A DNA stretch of 26,979 bases, taken from contig JBEBRR010000054.1 of NCBI GenBank assembly GCA_040394735.1, forward strand, positions 1 through 26,979. The letters are read 5' to 3'. Below are positions 15,582-24,363 of this stretch, piece by piece. The notes below the pieces were generated by a model, which was given only the letters and a program-made list of their open reading frames with translations, was not told where the DNA came from and made no database searches. The stretch is from Leadbetterella byssophila_A (GTDB taxonomy: Bacteria; Bacteroidota; Bacteroidia; Cytophagales; Spirosomataceae). How positions within the stretch are numbered: position 1 is the first letter of the stretch; every line of letters begins with the position of its first letter. The position numbers and the translations under genes were made by a program.

Positions 15582-16448
15582 CTAAACGGGTGTATGACGA
15601 TTAAACTTTGTTCTGAAAGGGGCCGAATAATTCCGGCTGAGCCGGAGAACGGTTCCGTCACCCAGCTCCAGGTCGTAGTCTCCGTTTAAACGCGAACGGC
15701 AGGAAACCACCTTGTCCAGGTTGACAATGCAGGATTTGTGAATACGGATAAAACGATCCGGGGGTAGTTGCTTTTCAAGAGACTTTAATGTTTCGGTAAG
15801 CAGGTATTTCCTTACAGAATGATACACATTGACATATGGGGAGTTGGCAGAGAAGTAGAGGATATCTCGGGTTTGTATAAGGGTTTTGGTGTTATTGACG
15901 TCAGGAACAAGCAGAGTGCTGAAGAAACGGGCGCTATCGGCCTCCTCCTGCCGGTATACGGGCGTCATTGTCAGCCCGTGAAATCCGCCCGGCAGGTTAT
16001 CTGCCCCCCATGACGATACCCCCCGGATCAGGCTGATAGCAGGCACCGATAAACCGTAAATAAGGAAAGTTTTAATAAAATAGGTGGTAAGTCCGTAATC
16101 AAATGTCTGCCGGTAGGCGAAAGTATGTTCGTAAAAGCATCCGGATATCAGCCATACCAGGGCAGGATAACACAGCAGGTGAATGGCTGTAGACAGGCCC
16201 GCATACAGCAATCCATGCAGTGGTCCTCGGGAAGCCATCTTCCACTGAATATTCAGCAGGGGCAGAATCAGCAGCCAGTAGGAGCTGAACAGGAGCGATT
16301 CAGAAAGGTAGAATGAGGTGTTACTGGTTTCTGAAAAAAAATAATCCACTCCGATCGTTACAAAAATCAACAGGAATAATGTTTTCCATAAAAATGAATT
16401 ACGCTTTTGCCGGCTTTGACCGAAAACGATAACCTGTTGTAATGTCAT
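15582..16448 (-). CDS. Membrane-anchored LytTR transcriptional regulator
   Basis: A 288-residue regulator. Four membrane segments (about 20-36, 52-67, 78-103 and 119-142) precede a cytosolic linker and a LytTR DNA-binding domain (about 185-284). The LytTR core is recognisable in TRDILYFSANSPYVNVY, LKSLEKQLPPDRFIRIHKSCIVNLDKV and the closing LSRNYSAPFR. It lacks a receiver domain, so signal input must come through the membrane part or by direct binding. Most LytTR regulators instead pair with a LytS-type kinase; none is present here. Its position 67 bp upstream of the dioxygenase fusion on the same strand suggests it is co-transcribed with or controls that gene (inference). It is divergent from the ECF sigma gene across a 169-bp region. 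Confidence 0.85.
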   Translation of the reverse strand: MTLQQVIVFGQSRQKRNSFLWKTLFLLIFVTIGVDYFFSETSNTSFYLSESLLFSSYWLLILPLLNIQWKMASRGPLHGLLYAGLSTAIHLLCYPALVWLISGCFYEHTFAYRQTFDYGLTTYFIKTFLIYGLSVPAISLIRGVSSWGADNLPGGFHGLTMTPVYRQEEADSARFFSTLLVPDVNNTKTLIQTRDILYFSANSPYVNVYHSVRKYLLTETLKSLEKQLPPDRFIRIHKSCIVNLDKVVSCRSRLNGDYDLELGDGTVLRLSRNYSAPFRTKFNRHTPV

Positions 16449-16617
16449 ATTGAACCGTTTGATGTCACTGCTAAATTAGTAAAAAAAGCACAAAGAAACC
16501 GGGGTGTTTCCATCAAATTCCTGCAACAAGAATCTCAAAGAATAGGGGTTATGTAATATATAATGGTTATTTTAGCCCCACAATCGCTTTGTTATCCCGT
16601 AGACAAGGCTCTGGGCT

Positions 16618-17193
16618 ATGGATAAAGATATATTTAAAGAGGATGACGCTTTATGGAAAGCCTTTAAGGCCGGTAGTGAGCCGGCTTTCGGGCAGATATA
16701 CCGGCGCGAGATCCAGGCCCTGATCAACTACGGGAAAAAGCTGACCCCGGATACCGTGCTTATCCAGGATGCCGTACAGGACCTTTTCCTGGAGATCTGG
16801 AACAGCCGCTTACGCTTAGCGGATACCGATAACATACGTTTTTACCTGCTCAGGGCACTTCGGAATAAACTGAGCAAAAAAATACCCGGAGCGGTCACTA
16901 CAGAACCGAAAGAGGAGGAGATCGCAGAGCCTTCCATCGAATTTGCCATACTGGAGAATGAAGACCGGGATTCCCGCCTGTTAAGACTGGAAAAGGCGCT
17001 GCAGAAACTCTCCAGACGCCAGCAGGAGGCCATCAACCTGCGTTACTACCACGACCTTTCCAATGAGGAGGTAGCCCGGATCATGGGCGTTAATTACCAG
17101 TCAGCCTGCAAATTCATCTATTCCGGGCTGAAGATCCTGAAAGATTGCATCATTTTTCTGGTATGTAACTTTTTTATATACAGCACTTTGTGA
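16618..17193 (+). CDS. ECF sigma-70 factor (FecI-like)
   Basis: A 191-residue extracytoplasmic-function sigma factor. Region 2 covers about 13-82, with QDAVQDLFLEIW (50-61) as the core-binding and -10-recognition helix. Region 4 covers about 124-175, with LSRRQQEAINLRYY then a helix-turn-helix EEVARIMGVNYQSACKFIYSG. It lacks sigma regions 1 and 3, as expected for ECF factors. The C-terminus ends in a hydrophobic stretch (CIIFLVCNFFIYSTL, 177-191), which could contact the membrane or the FecR partner; similar tails occur in other Bacteroidota FecI proteins. The FecR-type anti-sigma gene follows after 77 bp and an STN-containing TonB receptor after that, so it most likely drives that transporter operon on substrate binding. 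Confidence 0.9.
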   Translation: MDKDIFKEDDALWKAFKAGSEPAFGQIYRREIQALINYGKKLTPDTVLIQDAVQDLFLEIWNSRLRLADTDNIRFYLLRALRNKLSKKIPGAVTTEPKEEEIAEPSIEFAILENEDRDSRLLRLEKALQKLSRRQQEAINLRYYHDLSNEEVARIMGVNYQSACKFIYSGLKILKDCIIFLVCNFFIYSTL

Positions 17194-17270
17194 TTTTATT
17201 GTAAAATTTTGTTAAAAAAATGGATTAAAAGGAGGGCCTTCTTCCATTTATTAGTAAACCGTTTGAAATA

Positions 17271-18323
17271 ATGGATCCCTTGAAATATCATCTGTATGAC
17301 TTCCTGGAAGACGACTCCTTCAGAAAATGGGCCCTGGAAATCCCTTCGGCGGAGTTTGATCGCTGGCAAAAGCATTTTGCCGGGTCTCCCGGTATGCAAA
17401 AAAATATGCTGGAAGCCCGGCAGCTCATCCGGGATCTGAAGAATGTGCAGACCCTGCCTGCAGATAGGGTGCTGGAAGAAAAAATATGGAAATCGGTTCA
17501 GCAGAAAAAAGCCCGGTTCAATATCCTGTCGGTTCGCAGAGTGGCGGCATCTGTGGCGATACTGGCGGGTGTGTTGCTGGGCTACTATATATATACCCGG
17601 CAGCCCTTTGCCCGGAATGCCTGGGAGCTATCTCATGAAATCGTGGAGATGAATGATTCACGGCAGGCCAGGACACTGGTGTTAGCCGACGGAACAGAGG
17701 TACGGTTGTCGCCCGGAAGCAGTATACATTACGGGGAGAGCTTTAACCTGTCCGATCGCAGGATTGTCCTGGAAGGGGAAGCTTTTTTTGATGTGGCCAG
17801 AAATCCGGAGAAGCCTTTCCTGGTAATTTCCAATGGTCTTGTTACCCGGGTGCTGGGTACAAGTTTTACGGTTTCTTCCAATGACAGTGAAGTGAGCGTC
17901 TCCGTAAAAACGGGTCGGGTGGAAGTGCTTTCAGAAGAAAGCTACAGCCGGATGAAAGATACGGAAAAACACCTGTCTGCTGCGATGGTGCTGAAACCGA
18001 ACCAGAAAGCAATATTTTCAAGAAAAGAGGCCAGCCTGACCCGTTCATTGGTGGAAGACCCGGCCATCGTGAACCCGGCTGCCCGGCCTGCCACCCTGAG
18101 CTTTGATAACACGCCTGCCACGGAGGTGTTTGACCGCCTGGCCGATGCTTATAATATAGAAATTATCTATGACCGCGATATGTTCAGCCAGTGCCGGCTT
18201 ACCGTAAGCCTCGAAGATGAGCAGCTGTTTGAAAAGCTGGATGTGATCTGTAAAACATTTAATGCGGAATACCGGCTTTCGGATGCCAAAATACTTATTG
18301 AAGGAAAGGGATGTAAATTTTAA
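17271..18323 (+). CDS. FecR-type anti-sigma factor
   Basis: A 350-residue inner-membrane protein that passes the signal from a TonB receptor to its sigma factor. The cytosolic N-terminus (1-88) would bind the ECF factor. One membrane helix follows (about 90-108, VAASVAILAGVLLGYYIYT), then a periplasmic FecR domain (about 128-220) with LADGTEVRLSPGS, IVLEGEAFFDVARNPEKPF and VLGTSF. A DUF4974 domain closes the protein (276-346: LSFDNTPATEVFDRLADAYN). DUF4974 is an STN-like fold that contacts the receptor's signalling domain. The ATG at 17271 is the only start consistent with the usual N-terminal length. Genes before and after are its predicted partners. Confidence 0.9.
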   Translation: MDPLKYHLYDFLEDDSFRKWALEIPSAEFDRWQKHFAGSPGMQKNMLEARQLIRDLKNVQTLPADRVLEEKIWKSVQQKKARFNILSVRRVAASVAILAGVLLGYYIYTRQPFARNAWELSHEIVEMNDSRQARTLVLADGTEVRLSPGSSIHYGESFNLSDRRIVLEGEAFFDVARNPEKPFLVISNGLVTRVLGTSFTVSSNDSEVSVSVKTGRVEVLSEESYSRMKDTEKHLSAAMVLKPNQKAIFSRKEASLTRSLVEDPAIVNPAARPATLSFDNTPATEVFDRLADAYNIEIIYDRDMFSQCRLTVSLEDEQLFEKLDVICKTFNAEYRLSDAKILIEGKGCKF

Positions 18324-18361
18324 CCGTTCGCCTATGATCAGAAATAATTATTAAAAGAAAA

Positions 18362-18389
18362 AGCCGGAAATGCTGCAACATTACCGGCT
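18362..18389. other. Hairpin between the anti-sigma and receptor genes
   Basis: An 11-bp stem with one mismatch (agccggaaatg at 18362-18372, cattaccggct at 18379-18389) and a 6-nt loop lies in the 151-bp gap. No T tract follows on the + strand, so it is more likely a leader or RNA-processing structure separating the regulator transcript from the receptor transcript than a plain terminator. Confidence 0.45.
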
Positions 18390-18474
18390 CAGGAAAGCCC
18401 TTGAAAGCGTCTCTGCAAAGACAACAAGGGCAGAGTATGTCAACCTCAATTATTAACAAAACTCAATCAAAACT

Positions 18475-21363
18475 ATGAAAAAAAATCGACAGTTTGTCAA
18501 AGTCGCCCTGACTATTATGAAAATTACTTTTCCTCCTTTATTTATTCTCTTGGTTTCGTTTGGTTTGACCATGGCCGGTGAAAGCAAAGGACAGGAAATG
18601 CTGGAGAAACGGCTGAGCCTCGAAGTGGCCAATCTTGAGTTCAGGCAATTGCTGCTTAAAATTGAAAAGCATGCCGATGTAAAGTTCAGTTTTGTATCGC
18701 ACCAGGTACCTTCGGGAGAGAGAATTACGTTTCGTGCCGAGAATGAGACTTTAGGCAGCATCCTTAATGAGGTTTTATTTCCTCTGCATCTGCGTTATGA
18801 GGTAGCCGGAAAATATATCGTATTGAAAAGAGACCTGAGTGCCATAGATCTTCGTCAGGTCCGTCTTAATCTTCAGCAATATACGGTGAGCGGCAGAGTA
18901 ACCGATAACCGCGGGGAGGCGCTTCCCGGAGCTACCGTGACCCTCAGCTATATGAAAAAAAGCCTGATGGTGGGCAATGACGGGGCTTTCAGCTTCCCGA
19001 ATGTGCCTAACGGTACCTATACCCTTACTTTTACCAGTGTAGGATACAAAGAACTGAAGAAAGATATTTCTGTGAATGGCGGGGATGCTACCGTGAATGT
19101 ATCGCTTCAGGAGGATAATCTGCAACTGGACCAGCTGATTGTCACCTCAAGCGGTTCTGCCAAAAAGAAGATTGAGTCGAGTGTGGCCATCACAACAGTA
19201 AGCGCCAAGCAGTTGGAGCAGCGTCCTCCTTTAAACAGTACAGATATGCTTAAAGCTGTACCGGGTCTTTCCGTGGAAAGCAGCGGGGGAGATGGGCCGG
19301 GAAGTGTGCGGGTAAGAGGTCTTGCCAGTGGCGGAGGCTATGTTTTCCTCGGCGTTATGGAAGACGGTTTGCCTGTACTGCCTACTGGTTTCAGTACTAA
19401 CCCTTCGGCAGATCAATACTATAAAGTAGATCTGACTGTGAAGACAGTGGAAGCAGTGCGCGGCGGAAATGCCGCCATTATTATGGCCAATACGCCTGGC
19501 GCCCTGATCAATATCCTCTCACAGACGGGTGGAAATACCTTTTCCGGTAAAGCGAAATATACAAGGGGCTTATCTCAGAACGCTAACCGCTTTGACCTTA
19601 ATCTGGGCGGACCACTGAGTGAAAAACTGAAATATAATATTGGTGGATTTTATAGAATGGACGATGGTGCGCGGCCGCCTTCATTCAGGGCCAATGAAGG
19701 GGGGCAACTGAAAGCTAACCTGACCTATGAATACAATACCAAATCGTATGTTCGGTTGTATGGCAAATACCTGAACGATAAAACCACTTGGCTGGTACCT
19801 TCTTATTATGCCTATGACGGTAGTGGACAAGGTCTTGCGTTACCTGGTTTTGACCTGCTGAAAGAAATATTGATCCCCAAAGATACGAAGTTTACACTTA
19901 CGAGCCCGGATGGCAGTGTAAGGAATTATGATTTTGAAGATGGAGTCAAAATGAACCTGTTTTCTGCAGGAGCAGAGGTTAAGCATATCACTGGGGGGGA
20001 ATGGAATATTAAAAACAGTATAAGGTACCAGAAAGCAAAGGGAGGCTTTACCGGATCAGTGGTTACAGCGGCTACAGCTTATAATCCTGCCGTAGATTAT
20101 TACTACCTTGATGGACAGCAGATGGCTAATCCATCTGGTTTTTATACAGGTCAGTCTCTGATAGCTTCTGATACAAAAGACTGGCAATTGGCCGATAATT
20201 TTGAGGTTACAAAGCAACTTGGAAAACATTTTGTTTCCTTTGGTCTTGGCCTGCACATGTATAACTCCAATGCTTATACCCTGGCGGCCACTTTCTACAC
20301 CGAAATTAAAGATCAGCCTCGCATTTTGCGGATTGCGCAAAATCAGGGAAATGGTTTTTCCGGAGTGAATATTTCGAGTTATGTAGACGGACTTACCTCC
20401 ATCAAATCGGCCAGCCTGGCAGATGAAATTAACTTTGGCAAGCTCACACTGGATCTGGGTGTAAGAGTAGATAATTTCCGGGTGAAAGGAAACCGTCTCC
20501 AAAATACAGCACCGTTTACCAATACTACCGCTTTTGATGAAACCAATACCTATATGACAGGATCAGCAGGTATGAACTATAAGATAAACAGGGAGAATGC
20601 TGTTTTTGCAAGAGCAACTCATACCTACAGTGCAATTAACATTTCAAATTATTCCGCTTTCAATTTTAACCCTGAAGGTTTTAAGGACCGGCGGATATTT
20701 ATGGCGGAAGCGGGGTATAAGGTGAATATAGAGAAATTCTCTCTCTTTAGCTCCCTTATCTATGCAAGTTTGAATAATATTTCATATTCTATGTCTGTAC
20801 CTAATAAAACAGGTAGTTTTCTTAGTGTGCCTACTTTTGCGTCCAGTAGGAATATCAGTGCAGAGATTGAAGCCATTTACACCCCGGTTAAAAACCTCGA
20901 CTTCAGACTTACCACTACCATTCAGGATAGCAAATTTACTGACTATGGCGTAATTGCCCCGGATAATGCTCGTGACGACCTGGCCGGTAAACCGTATATC
21001 TGGACAGGCAACCGGGCAGAAAGGATTCCGAACTATATGGCAGAACTTTCTATGGCCTATACCTATAAGATATTTGACCTTTTTGTAGGCTATCGCCAGA
21101 TCGGAAAACGGTGGACATCGCCTAGTAACGTATACCGTTTGAATGGATACAATGAAATCTCTGCGGGTCTGGATATCCATATTCTTAAAAATCTGGGATT
21201 ACGCGTATGGGGTGATAACCTGGGCAATAGTCGGGGGCTAACTGAAGGAAATATCCGTGGTGACCAGTTCCTTGCGAATGGTAACTTTGAGAAGGGATCT
21301 CTACAGATTGGCCGGGTTATTCTTCCGAGAAGTTTCTGGAGCTCACTTACATTCTCCTTCTGA
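18475..21363 (+). CDS. TonB-dependent receptor with N-terminal STN signalling domain
   Basis: A 962-residue outer-membrane transducer/transporter of the FecA type. A long signal region (to about residue 39, ending SKG-QE) precedes an STN domain (about 45-118: LSLEVANLEFRQLLLKIEKHADVKFSF, ending KYIVLKR). That domain is what contacts a FecR partner. A carboxypeptidase-regulatory-like domain follows (about 136-212, GRVTDNRGEALPGATV), then a plug (about 222-350: TVSAKQLEQRPPLNSTDMLKAVPGLSVESSG and SVRVRGLASGGGYV) and a beta-barrel closing in SSLTFSF. The substrate is unknown. It follows FecI and FecR on the same strand, making a complete surface-signalling set, and precedes a PafA-type phosphatase, which hints at a phosphorylated ligand. 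No SusD lies nearby and it lacks SusC-type signatures, so it is probably not a SusC/D pair. Confidence 0.9.
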   Translation: MKKNRQFVKVALTIMKITFPPLFILLVSFGLTMAGESKGQEMLEKRLSLEVANLEFRQLLLKIEKHADVKFSFVSHQVPSGERITFRAENETLGSILNEVLFPLHLRYEVAGKYIVLKRDLSAIDLRQVRLNLQQYTVSGRVTDNRGEALPGATVTLSYMKKSLMVGNDGAFSFPNVPNGTYTLTFTSVGYKELKKDISVNGGDATVNVSLQEDNLQLDQLIVTSSGSAKKKIESSVAITTVSAKQLEQRPPLNSTDMLKAVPGLSVESSGGDGPGSVRVRGLASGGGYVFLGVMEDGLPVLPTGFSTNPSADQYYKVDLTVKTVEAVRGGNAAIIMANTPGALINILSQTGGNTFSGKAKYTRGLSQNANRFDLNLGGPLSEKLKYNIGGFYRMDDGARPPSFRANEGGQLKANLTYEYNTKSYVRLYGKYLNDKTTWLVPSYYAYDGSGQGLALPGFDLLKEILIPKDTKFTLTSPDGSVRNYDFEDGVKMNLFSAGAEVKHITGGEWNIKNSIRYQKAKGGFTGSVVTAATAYNPAVDYYYLDGQQMANPSGFYTGQSLIASDTKDWQLADNFEVTKQLGKHFVSFGLGLHMYNSNAYTLAATFYTEIKDQPRILRIAQNQGNGFSGVNISSYVDGLTSIKSASLADEINFGKLTLDLGVRVDNFRVKGNRLQNTAPFTNTTAFDETNTYMTGSAGMNYKINRENAVFARATHTYSAINISNYSAFNFNPEGFKDRRIFMAEAGYKVNIEKFSLFSSLIYASLNNISYSMSVPNKTGSFLSVPTFASSRNISAEIEAIYTPVKNLDFRLTTTIQDSKFTDYGVIAPDNARDDLAGKPYIWTGNRAERIPNYMAELSMAYTYKIFDLFVGYRQIGKRWTSPSNVYRLNGYNEISAGLDIHILKNLGLRVWGDNLGNSRGLTEGNIRGDQFLANGNFEKGSLQIGRVILPRSFWSSLTFSF

Positions 21364-21369
21364 TATTTA

Positions 21370-21427
21370 AAACCTGTCGGTCGGCATTGCCGGGTTGCGG
21401 AGCCCGCGCAGGCCGGCCTGACGGTTT
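21370..21427 (+). terminator. Imperfect GC-rich hairpin between receptor and phosphatase genes
   Basis: The arms around 21370-21385 (aaacctgtcggtcggc) and 21412-21427 (gccggcctgacggttt) pair with a few bulges, and the loop region is itself GC-rich. A T run (21424-21428) lies at the 3' end. It could be an attenuating terminator that lowers expression of the downstream phosphatase, or an operon-processing site. Confidence 0.4.
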
Positions 21428-21452
21428 TCCGAATCTCCTAATTATTTAGACT

Positions 21453-23060
21453 ATGAGAGCCATTTTATTACTTCTTTTTCTGAGTATTTGCACTGCACAG
21501 GCGCAGGAACGCCCCAAGCTTGTGGTAGGGGTGATCGTGGATCAGATGCGTGCCGATTATTTTTACCGTTATTACGACCAGTATTCGGAAGGCGGCTTTA
21601 AACGTTTGTTGCGGGAAGGGTATAACTGCCGGAATCATCATTATCATTATGCCCTTACGGTAACGGCAGCCGGGCATGCGTCGGTGTATACCGGTTCCTC
21701 GCCTTCTATTCACGGCATTGTTGGAAATGACTGGTACGATACCCGCAATAACCGGCGGGTGTACTGTGTGGGCGACAGCACGGCGGAAACAGTTGGAAGC
21801 TCCAATCCGGTAGTAGGAAAGATGTCGCCGAGAAATCTCCAGGTAAGTACTATTACCGATCAGCTGCGCGTCACCAGCCAGTTCCGGTCTAAAGTGATAG
21901 GAATTGCCCTTAAGGACCGGGGAGCTATCCTGCCTGCGGGGCACGCCGCCAATGCGGCCTACTGGTTTGACAGCAAGACCGGGAACTGGGTGAGCAGCAC
22001 CTATTACCAGCAGGAGCTGCCTGCCTGGGTAAAGGCTTACAATGACCGGAAGCGTCCTTCGGAGCTGCTCCTGCAGAAATGGGAAAGGCTGCTGCCGGCT
22101 GACCGGTATACGTCAAGTACGGCAGATGACCAGCCCTATGAAATGAAGTTTACCCACGAAAAGAAATCTTTCTTCCCTTATGACCTGGCCGGTACTCCCG
22201 GTGATGCCTTCGGTATGCTGGCTTTTACACCGCATGGCAATACCCTGACCAAAGAGATGGCTCTGGAGGCCCTGAAAAATGAGAATCTGGGGAAGGGGCA
22301 GGCCACAGACTTCCTGGCGGTCAGCTTTTCTTCGCCTGACTATGCAGGACATGGTTTCGGACCTAATTCGGTAGAAGTGCAGGATGTTTACCTGCGGCTG
22401 GATAAGGATATTGCTGAAATCCTGAACCGCCTGGATGAAAGTGTGGGAAAAGGAAATTACCTCTTCTTTATTTCTGCCGACCACGGTGTAATGGATACCC
22501 CTGATTTCTGGAGTGGAAATAAGCTGCCGGCAGGAAGAATAGACTATATGGAAATGAACACCCGGCTGAAGAGTATGCTGAAGGAGCGTTTCGGGGATGA
22601 GCACCTGCTTAAAGCCTCGGAGAACTTCCAGCTTTACCTGGATGCAGACCGGATAGAAAGCATGAAAATCAACGAGGCCGACCTGTTTAAGGCCATCCGG
22701 AAAGTGCTGATGTCGTTTGACGGGGTGAAAGAAGTGATTGATCTGAAAGAGCTGCATAAGGCGCCCTTAAATGCCGGCATGGTGGATCTTTACCGGAATG
22801 TATATCATTCCAGAAGATCGGGAGATATCCAGGTAGTGCCGGAACCGGGATGGATCGCGGGGCCTGTTGCAGCCAATCACGGTACACCGTATGCTTATGA
22901 TACGCATATCCCGCTTTTATTTTTCGGCTGGAAAATCAAAGCCGGTGAAACGTACCGCAAAACCAGTGTAGCCGACACGGCGCCTACTCTTGCCGCCCTT
23001 CTGAGTATCCTGGAGCCCGGGGGTAATATAGGGGCGGTGATCGAAGAGCTGTTCCGGTAA
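21453..23060 (+). CDS. pafA: PafA-type alkaline phosphatase (phosphate-insensitive)
   Basis: A 535-residue exported phosphomonoesterase of the PafA branch of the alkaline phosphatase superfamily (PF01663-like). PafA enzymes use a Thr nucleophile and stay active at high phosphate. A Sec signal ends near AQA-QE (17/18). Residues matching the known PafA active site are all present: D30 in VDQMRADY, the nucleophile T71 in TVTAAGH, N92 in GNDW, K154 and R156 in LKDRG, D296 and H300 in SSPDYAGH, D343 and H344 in SADHG, and H476 in AANHGTPY. Length is close to characterised PafA (about 546). It lies 89 bp after the STN receptor, with a hairpin between, and converges on the TlpA-like gene. It probably releases phosphate from organic esters in the periplasm or at the surface, perhaps on the receptor's ligand. 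Confidence 0.9.
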   Translation: MRAILLLLFLSICTAQAQERPKLVVGVIVDQMRADYFYRYYDQYSEGGFKRLLREGYNCRNHHYHYALTVTAAGHASVYTGSSPSIHGIVGNDWYDTRNNRRVYCVGDSTAETVGSSNPVVGKMSPRNLQVSTITDQLRVTSQFRSKVIGIALKDRGAILPAGHAANAAYWFDSKTGNWVSSTYYQQELPAWVKAYNDRKRPSELLLQKWERLLPADRYTSSTADDQPYEMKFTHEKKSFFPYDLAGTPGDAFGMLAFTPHGNTLTKEMALEALKNENLGKGQATDFLAVSFSSPDYAGHGFGPNSVEVQDVYLRLDKDIAEILNRLDESVGKGNYLFFISADHGVMDTPDFWSGNKLPAGRIDYMEMNTRLKSMLKERFGDEHLLKASENFQLYLDADRIESMKINEADLFKAIRKVLMSFDGVKEVIDLKELHKAPLNAGMVDLYRNVYHSRRSGDIQVVPEPGWIAGPVAANHGTPYAYDTHIPLLFFGWKIKAGETYRKTSVADTAPTLAALLSILEPGGNIGAVIEELFR

Positions 23061-23123
23061 TTTTGAAGAAGTGGGGAACCCATTACCAATGAGATATTCA
23101 AACGCGCAAAACGAATAAGCCTT

Positions 23124-23174
23124 CTTCACTTTCTTCATGTTGAAAATAAATACTTCAACATGAAGAAAGTGAAG
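23124..23174. repeat. Perfect 21-bp inverted repeat between convergent genes
   Basis: The left arm (23124-23144) and right arm (23154-23174) are exact reverse complements separated by a 9-nt loop. The stem is 21 bp with a direct (cttca/ctttcttc) periodicity. No T tract follows on either strand. As it lies between convergent stops it may act as a long-stem bidirectional terminator or RNA stabiliser, or it may be a dispersed intergenic repeat. Confidence 0.8.
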
Positions 23175-23203
23175 TTAATGAAGATATCATTTCATCTGCA
23201 GAC

Positions 23204-24352
23204 TTACGGTGTACCGAGAAGTAGCTCCAGCTGTTCGGTCAGCTGTTTTTCTATGTTGACAGAATATCCTCCGGCATAGTAGGCGATCCTGCCGTTCGTA
23301 TCAATAATATAAAAATTGGGAAACCCTTCGGAGTGATATTTCTCAGCCAGGCTGTCGCCGTTCAGAACGGCGCTGACATAATCCATGTTAAAGGTTTTGA
23401 GCATATGCTGCACTTTATCTTCCGGACTGGAGGTATTGTCGTAAATGCTGATGATTTTCAGATTTTTATTTCTGAATTTTTCTTCGATCCGCCTGAGCCC
23501 GCCCATTGAGCTGTAGGCATGGGCGCACGCCACCGAAGTGAAGTTCATAAGCACTACATGGTTTCGGAAATTGTCGAGACGGAGCTCTTCCCCGTTGACA
23601 GCCGTTACCACGAAGTCAGGAGCGGGAGTGCCTGCCTTAAGCGGAACAAGAGCCGGCTTCTCAGTAAACGGTTTAGTCTTCTCATCCTGGTAATGCGCAG
23701 GTATCTGCATGGGGCTGAGAGCAGGAAAATCAGCGGGATTCAGGTCATAATTCTGGTAGGAATAGGAGGAAGTGACCCGTGAAGGAAGATCATTGTACAT
23801 CAGCCTTGTATCGCTGATGATCAGTGCGGGCATAAGGCTGGCTTTATCAATGAAAATATCATGATGGTTATAGGTAAGGTAATCTCCGATCAGGGAGTCT
23901 TTTTTCTGGTAGTACCGGAAATGATAAGCCTCTTTTCCGGCAATCAAAGTATCCGGAAAGCTTTTAAGCCGTTCGGGGTAGGAGAGGAACTTTTCAAACT
24001 GCACCGCCCAGTATTGGGCTAATGAACGGATATACTGACTTCCCCGCGGTTTTTCCGTCTTGTAGGTACTGTCTTTGGGATAAAGGGTCACCAGCTGATC
24101 TCCGGCATACAGGGAAGTGGCCGCCTTTTCTTTCATCATGAAATATGACCCGGTGAATTTGTCATTTTGTACCACTTTTTCATAATTGCGGAGTGTATCG
24201 GTCTCCTGATTTTCGAAGATCAGATTGCGGGTTATGACAGAATAACTCAGCCGGTCGAGGCTCCGGAGCTTTGCGGAAGACATCTGTAAGGGGTTTTGAG
24301 CAACCAGCTGGCCAAAGGGAAAACATAAAATAAGGAAAAGGAATGATTTCAT
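23204..24352 (-). CDS. TlpA-like protein with altered CxxC and LolA-like N-terminal domain
   Basis: A 382-residue exported protein (signal peptide ending LVA-QN, 1-19). The N-terminal half (about 20-215) is beta-rich, with long strands and a DIFIDKASLMPALI segment reminiscent of LolA/outer-membrane lipoprotein carriers. The C-terminal half (about 238-382) is a thioredoxin-fold TlpA/AhpC-TSA domain: AGTPAPDFVVTAVNGEELRLDNFRNHVVLMNFTSVAC, then GFPNFYIIDTNGRIAYY. The active-site cysteine pair (usually CxxC) reads CAHA, so only C276 remains. It cannot be a classical disulfide reductase; it might be a one-cysteine peroxidase-like or a binding protein. It is divergent from the small Lys-rich gene and carries an operator-like palindrome 12-27 bp before its start codon. 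Confidence 0.8.
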   Translation of the reverse strand: MKSFLFLILCFPFGQLVAQNPLQMSSAKLRSLDRLSYSVITRNLIFENQETDTLRNYEKVVQNDKFTGSYFMMKEKAATSLYAGDQLVTLYPKDSTYKTEKPRGSQYIRSLAQYWAVQFEKFLSYPERLKSFPDTLIAGKEAYHFRYYQKKDSLIGDYLTYNHHDIFIDKASLMPALIISDTRLMYNDLPSRVTSSYSYQNYDLNPADFPALSPMQIPAHYQDEKTKPFTEKPALVPLKAGTPAPDFVVTAVNGEELRLDNFRNHVVLMNFTSVACAHAYSSMGGLRRIEEKFRNKNLKIISIYDNTSSPEDKVQHMLKTFNMDYVSAVLNGDSLAEKYHSEGFPNFYIIDTNGRIAYYAGGYSVNIEKQLTEQLELLLGTP

Positions 24353-24363
24353 AAGGATTGTAT

